From: Sphingopyxis sp.
GTDB taxonomy: Bacteria; Pseudomonadota; Alphaproteobacteria; Sphingomonadales; Sphingomonadaceae
Assembly: GCA_013911715.1 (NCBI GenBank)
Contig: JACEST010000140.1
Location: 1-5,490 of the forward strand
Length of the DNA stretch: 5,490 nucleotides
Direction: 5' to 3'
Shown: positions 1-5,490 of the stretch, piece by piece
Layout of the letters: every line of letters starts with the position of its first letter
Position numbering within the stretch: position 1 is the stretch's first letter
The notes under the pieces: generated by a model
What the model was told of the DNA's origin: nothing
The model's database searches: none
The model's input: only the letters and a program-made list of their open reading frames with translations
Position numbers and translations under genes: made by a program

Positions 1-18
1 GAAGGGGAGGGGCTAAGT

Positions 19-23
19 GAGGA
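19..23 (+). promoter_or_regulatory. Ribosome binding site that sets the rpoC start
   Basis: GAGGA lies 8 bases before the ATG at 32, a normal spacing. A second purine-rich stretch, GGGAGGGG at 5-12, lies 4 bases before a GTG at 17, so the longer start at 17 is possible. ATG at 29 would sit only 5 bases from GAGGA. The ATG at 32 gives the family-typical beginning MNQLTNF. It also puts the first zinc-binding cysteines at residues 70, 72, 85 and 88, the same numbering as in E. coli beta'. This is why 32 is preferred. Confidence 0.7.
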
Positions 24-31
24 ACCAGATG

Positions 32-4315
<4,284 letters not shown>

Positions 4316-4343
4316 GCCGCGAGATCACATTATGGCAACGAAG

Positions 4344-4375
4344 AGGCCCGCTGGTGCAGACCAGCGGGCCTTTTT
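4344..4375 (+). terminator. Intrinsic terminator after rpoC
   Basis: A perfect 12-bp stem, AGGCCCGCTGGT paired with ACCAGCGGGCCT, closes a GCAG loop and runs into TTTTT (4371-4375). It begins 28 bases after the rpoC stop codon, so it should end the rpoC transcript and probably that of the upstream operon. The stem also lies 18 bases beyond the stop of the convergent PspC-domain gene. Read on the minus strand it is followed only by CTTCGTT, a poor U-tract, so termination from that side would be weaker. Confidence 0.93.
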
Positions 4376-4389
4376 CGTGTGTTCGGGGA

Positions 4390-4569
4390 TTAGTCGGCGA
4401 TGATCGCGATGGCGATATAGAGGAGCAGCGGCAGGCCAAAGCCCAGCAGCGTGCAGCCGACGAACGCGATACGCGTCCACATGGTGTCGAGGCCGAATTG
4501 GTCGGCGAGGCCCGCACACACGCCGAAGGCCATGCCATTAACGCGATTCTTGCGGAAACCCTGTTTCAT
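4390..4569 (-). CDS. Minimal PspC-domain inner-membrane protein
   Basis: This 59-residue protein consists almost only of a PspC domain, the membrane module of phage-shock protein C. The diagnostic part is NGMAFGVCAGLADQFGLD (residues 11-28), matching the family core GVxAGLAxxxGxD. A conserved Arg at 33 follows, then one long hydrophobic span (about 34-58) broken by Pro47, and the protein ends IIAD. The short basic N-terminus (KQGFRKNR) fits a cytoplasmic start. E. coli PspC is about twice as long and has a periplasmic C-terminal part that is absent here. The start at 4569 is chosen because AAGGA (complement of 4578-4582) lies 8 bases upstream. A longer frame from 4665 would overlap the preceding gene and adds only a low-complexity, non-family N-terminus. 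The gene lies 46 bases after the 42-residue membrane protein gene and is probably cotranscribed with it. Known PspC proteins sense or signal inner-membrane stress; that role here is inferred. The family is secure, but the symbol pspC is withheld because pspA and pspB are not in view. Confidence 0.88.
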   Translation of the reverse strand: MKQGFRKNRVNGMAFGVCAGLADQFGLDTMWTRIAFVGCTLLGFGLPLLLYIAIAIIAD

Positions 4570-4607
4570 TGTCTTGGTCCTTTGTCTGGTCGAATGCTGG
4601 CGGGGAA

Positions 4608-4631
4608 CCGTCTGGTCAGATGACCAGACGG
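4608..4631. repeat. Near-perfect 24-base inverted repeat over a stop codon
   Basis: Arms CCGTCTGGTCA and TGACCAGACGG are perfect complements separated by GA. In the minus-strand mRNA this folds as a 10-bp GC-rich hairpin with a four-base loop (ATCT). The stop codon of the 42-residue gene (TGA, complement of 4616-4618) sits at the loop and right-arm junction. No U-tract follows, so it is not a standard intrinsic terminator. It could be an mRNA-stabilising or processing hairpin between two cotranscribed genes, or a protein-binding palindrome. The octamer GTCTGGTC in the arm recurs at 4584-4591, just before the PspC-domain gene. Confidence 0.8.
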
Positions 4632-4744
4632 CCGATTTCCGCACCGTTTGCGCCCATGGCAGCAATCAGCATCATCGAGGCATAGAGCGAAGCAACGCCA
4701 GCGATGGCGAAGCTGCGAACGGCGTCAAAGTTAAAGCGTGACAT
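4616..4744 (-). CDS. Small single-span membrane protein, unknown function
   Basis: This 42-residue protein begins MSRFNFDAVRSF. It has one hydrophobic segment at about residues 12-30 (FAIAGVASLYASMMLIAAM) and a short tail, GANGAEIGRLVI. The start at 4744 is supported by a strong ribosome binding site, AGGAAGGG (complement of 4754-4761), 9 bases upstream. An upstream start at 4825 in the same frame would lie ahead of the predicted transcription start and adds a hydrophilic stretch that looks like untranslated sequence. The basic residues before the span suggest a cytoplasmic N-terminus. The hydrophobic part could instead be read as an uncleaved signal anchor, or as a signal peptide cut near the Ala-rich 28-35 region, leaving almost nothing. 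I do not recognise a named family. It does not resemble PspB, which has an N-terminal span followed by a charged coiled coil. It precedes the PspC-domain gene by 46 bases behind a shared putative sigma-54 promoter, so it may act in the same envelope response. Confidence 0.72.
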   Translation of the reverse strand: MSRFNFDAVRSFAIAGVASLYASMMLIAAMGANGAEIGRLVI

Positions 4745-4773
4745 GATATTAAGCCCTTCCTGTTGGTATCGAT

Positions 4774-4786
4774 CCGGACCGTCCGG
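4774..4786. repeat. Short palindrome in the leader of the minus-strand pair
   Basis: CCGGAC and GTCCGG are exact complements around a single central base. If transcription starts near 4792 the element spans about +7 to +19 of the minus-strand transcript. There it could be an operator or a small leader hairpin (4 bp with a five-base loop). No binding protein can be named. Confidence 0.4.
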
Positions 4787-4800
4787 CCGATGCCGACTGT

Positions 4801-4819
4801 TATGCAGGAGCCGTGCCAA
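4801..4819 (-). promoter_or_regulatory. Putative sigma-54 (-24/-12) promoter for the minus-strand pair
   Basis: Read on the minus strand the site is TTGGCACG, then GCTC, then CTGCA. This matches the sigma-54 core TGGCAC-N5-TTGC at nine of ten positions; the only change is C for the first T of the -12 element. The invariant GG (complement of 4816-4817) and GC (complement of 4804-4805) are separated by exactly 10 bases, the spacing this sigma factor requires. Transcription would begin near 4792, leaving a leader of about 48 bases before the start codon at 4744. I saw no convincing sigma-70 promoter for this gene pair. Sigma-54 promoters need an enhancer-binding ATPase; for psp genes in enterobacteria this is PspF. 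That connection is inference. Confidence 0.62.
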
Positions 4820-4833
4820 TTTCATTCATTGGC
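4815..4833. repeat. Inverted repeat overlapping the -24 element
   Basis: GCCAAT (4815-4820) and ATTGGC (4828-4833) are exact complements with a 7-base spacer, TTCATTC. The left arm includes the GG of the predicted -24 element. A protein bound here would be expected to compete with sigma-54 polymerase. The arms are short, so chance is possible. Confidence 0.4.
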
Positions 4834-4902
4834 GGTTAACGGCCATTTTCCTGCAATAGCGTTGAGAGTTGCCGGTGTGAATTACGCATGAACGGGAAAA
4901 AG

Positions 4903-4932
4903 TTCGCTATGACCGAGAAAATTTCGGATAAT
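4903..4932 (+). promoter_or_regulatory. Possible sigma-70-type promoter for recF
   Basis: GATAAT at 4927-4932 matches the -10 consensus at five of six positions. TTCGCT at 4903-4908 is a poor -35 (three of six) at 18-base spacing. Transcription would start near 4939, about 48 bases before the recF ATG. The surrounding stretch 4890-4950 is clearly more AT-rich than the flanking genes, as expected of a promoter. The weak -35 keeps this tentative. Confidence 0.35.
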
Positions 4933-4956
4933 CGGTGAAACTTAACACTAGGCGGC

Positions 4957-4974
4957 ATGGCAGACACCGGTTAG
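4957..4974 (+). other. Possible five-codon upstream reading frame before recF
   Basis: ATG GCA GAC ACC GGT TAG encodes Met-Ala-Asp-Thr-Gly and then stops, in the same frame as recF and 12 bases before its start codon. AGGCGG at 4950-4955 lies only one base from this ATG, too close for an efficient ribosome binding site. The frame would lie within the leader if transcription begins near 4939. It may be coincidence. Its firm use is to show that recF cannot start upstream of 4975 in this frame. Confidence 0.25.
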
Positions 4975-4986
4975 CGCTGCCCATCG

Positions 4987-5490
4987 ATGTCGATCCGCCG
5001 CCTCACCCTCACCAATTTCCGCAACCATGGCGCGTTGGAACTGGCCGCCGAAGGGGGGCTGGTGGCGCTTTATGGTGCCAATGGCGCGGGCAAGACCAAC
5101 ATATTGGAAGCCCTGTCGCTGCTGACGCCGGGGCGGGGGCTGCGCGGGGCGGCCTTGCCTGACATGGCGCGCGATGGCGCCGGGGCGGGCTTTGCCGTTT
5201 TTGCCGACTGGGACGCAGCGGAGGGCATCTTAGCCTTGGGCACGGGCGTTGCCGCCGAGCGGCCGACGCGGCGGCAAGTGCGGATCAACGGCGCGGCGGC
5301 GGCGGCTTCGTCGCTCGCCGAATGGCTGGCGGTGCTGTGGCTGACCCCGGCAATGGATCGCTTGTTCCTGGACAGCGCGGGCGCGCGGCGGCGCTTTCTT
5401 GACCGACTGGTGCTCGCGCTCGAGCCAAGCCACGCGCTGCATGCAGGGCGGCTGGAGGCGGCGTTGCGCGCGCGCGGCAAGCTGCTGAGT
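4987..5490 (+). CDS. recF: DNA replication and repair protein RecF, N-terminal part (cut by window end)
   Basis: RecF is a cytoplasmic ABC/SMC-like ATPase that, with RecO and RecR, loads RecA onto single-strand gaps at stalled forks. The 168 visible residues are the N-terminal half of a protein usually about 350-370 long. They open with the family-typical MSIRRLTLTNFRNH. The Walker A motif GANGAGKTN starts at residue 30, putting the catalytic Lys at 36 and Thr at 37, the same numbering as in E. coli RecF. At about 121-140 is the RecF family signature P-x-M-D-R-L-F-L-D-S-x-x-x-R-R-R-F-L-D-R. The ABC signature, Walker B and the C-terminus lie beyond the window. ATG 4987 is the first possible start after an in-frame TAG at 4972-4974. 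No clear Shine-Dalgarno sequence precedes it (GCGCTGCCCATCG), so initiation may be weak. The gene diverges from the minus-strand pair with a 242-base shared spacer. It is not beside dnaA-dnaN here as far as can be seen. Confidence 0.95.
   Translation, partial: MSIRRLTLTNFRNHGALELAAEGGLVALYGANGAGKTNILEALSLLTPGRGLRGAALPDMARDGAGAGFAVFADWDAAEGILALGTGVAAERPTRRQVRINGAAAAASSLAEWLAVLWLTPAMDRLFLDSAGARRRFLDRLVLALEPSHALHAGRLEAALRARGKLLS

Noticed and set aside
4316..4490. Mobile element or attachment site next to rpoC
   Set aside because: No transposase, integrase, terminal inverted repeat, target duplication or tRNA end is visible. The only repeat there is the terminator stem.
4570..4665. N-terminal extension of the PspC-domain protein starting at 4665
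   Set aside because: The extra 32 residues overlap the preceding gene, match nothing in PspC proteins, and there is a proper ribosome binding site for the start at 4569.
4354..4741. Plus-strand frames (89 and 96 codons) across the terminator and the two minus-strand genes
   Set aside because: They run through the rpoC terminator or lie antisense to better-supported genes, with no ribosome binding site and no recognisable domain.
4745..4825. N-terminal extension of the 42-residue protein starting at 4825
   Set aside because: It would begin upstream of the predicted promoter core and transcription start, while a strong ribosome binding site serves the start at 4744.
4935..5162. 75-codon plus-strand frame starting at GTG 4935
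   Set aside because: It overlaps the RecF N-terminus out of frame, and RecF is secure from its Walker A motif and signature.

Overview
The window comes from a GC-rich alphaproteobacterium, most likely of the Sphingomonadales. The main evidence is the RNA polymerase beta' subunit, which reads like the sphingomonad form: a start resembling MNxLTNF, a long SI3 insertion in the trigger loop, and an Ala- and acid-rich C-terminal tail. I cannot name a genus.

Layout: (1) bases 1-31 are a short leader with the ribosome binding site of rpoC. (2) 32-4315 (+) is a complete rpoC of 1427 codons. (3) 4344-4375 is a strong intrinsic terminator placed between convergent genes. (4) 4390-4744 (-) holds two small genes read toward rpoC: a 42-residue single-span membrane protein of unknown function, then a minimal 59-residue PspC-domain membrane protein. 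(5) 4745-4986 is a 242-base divergent spacer, more AT-rich than its surroundings, with promoters and several inverted repeats. (6) 4987 to the window end (+) is the first 168 codons of recF.

rpoC and recF are housekeeping genes for transcription and for single-strand-gap repair. The less ordinary part is the minus-strand pair. The spacer upstream of it carries a near-consensus -24/-12 (sigma-54) promoter, TGGCAC-N5-CTGC, with exactly 10 bases between the invariant GG and GC. The predicted transcript starts about 48 bases before the first gene. Sigma-54 and the activator PspF drive the classical phage-shock (psp) operon of enterobacteria. A PspC-domain gene behind a sigma-54-type promoter therefore suggests a small, detached envelope-stress unit. 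The promoter and the regulon membership are inferences from sequence.

No tRNA, rRNA, CRISPR array, insertion sequence or prophage gene is visible. The long antisense reading frames over rpoC are codon-composition artefacts.
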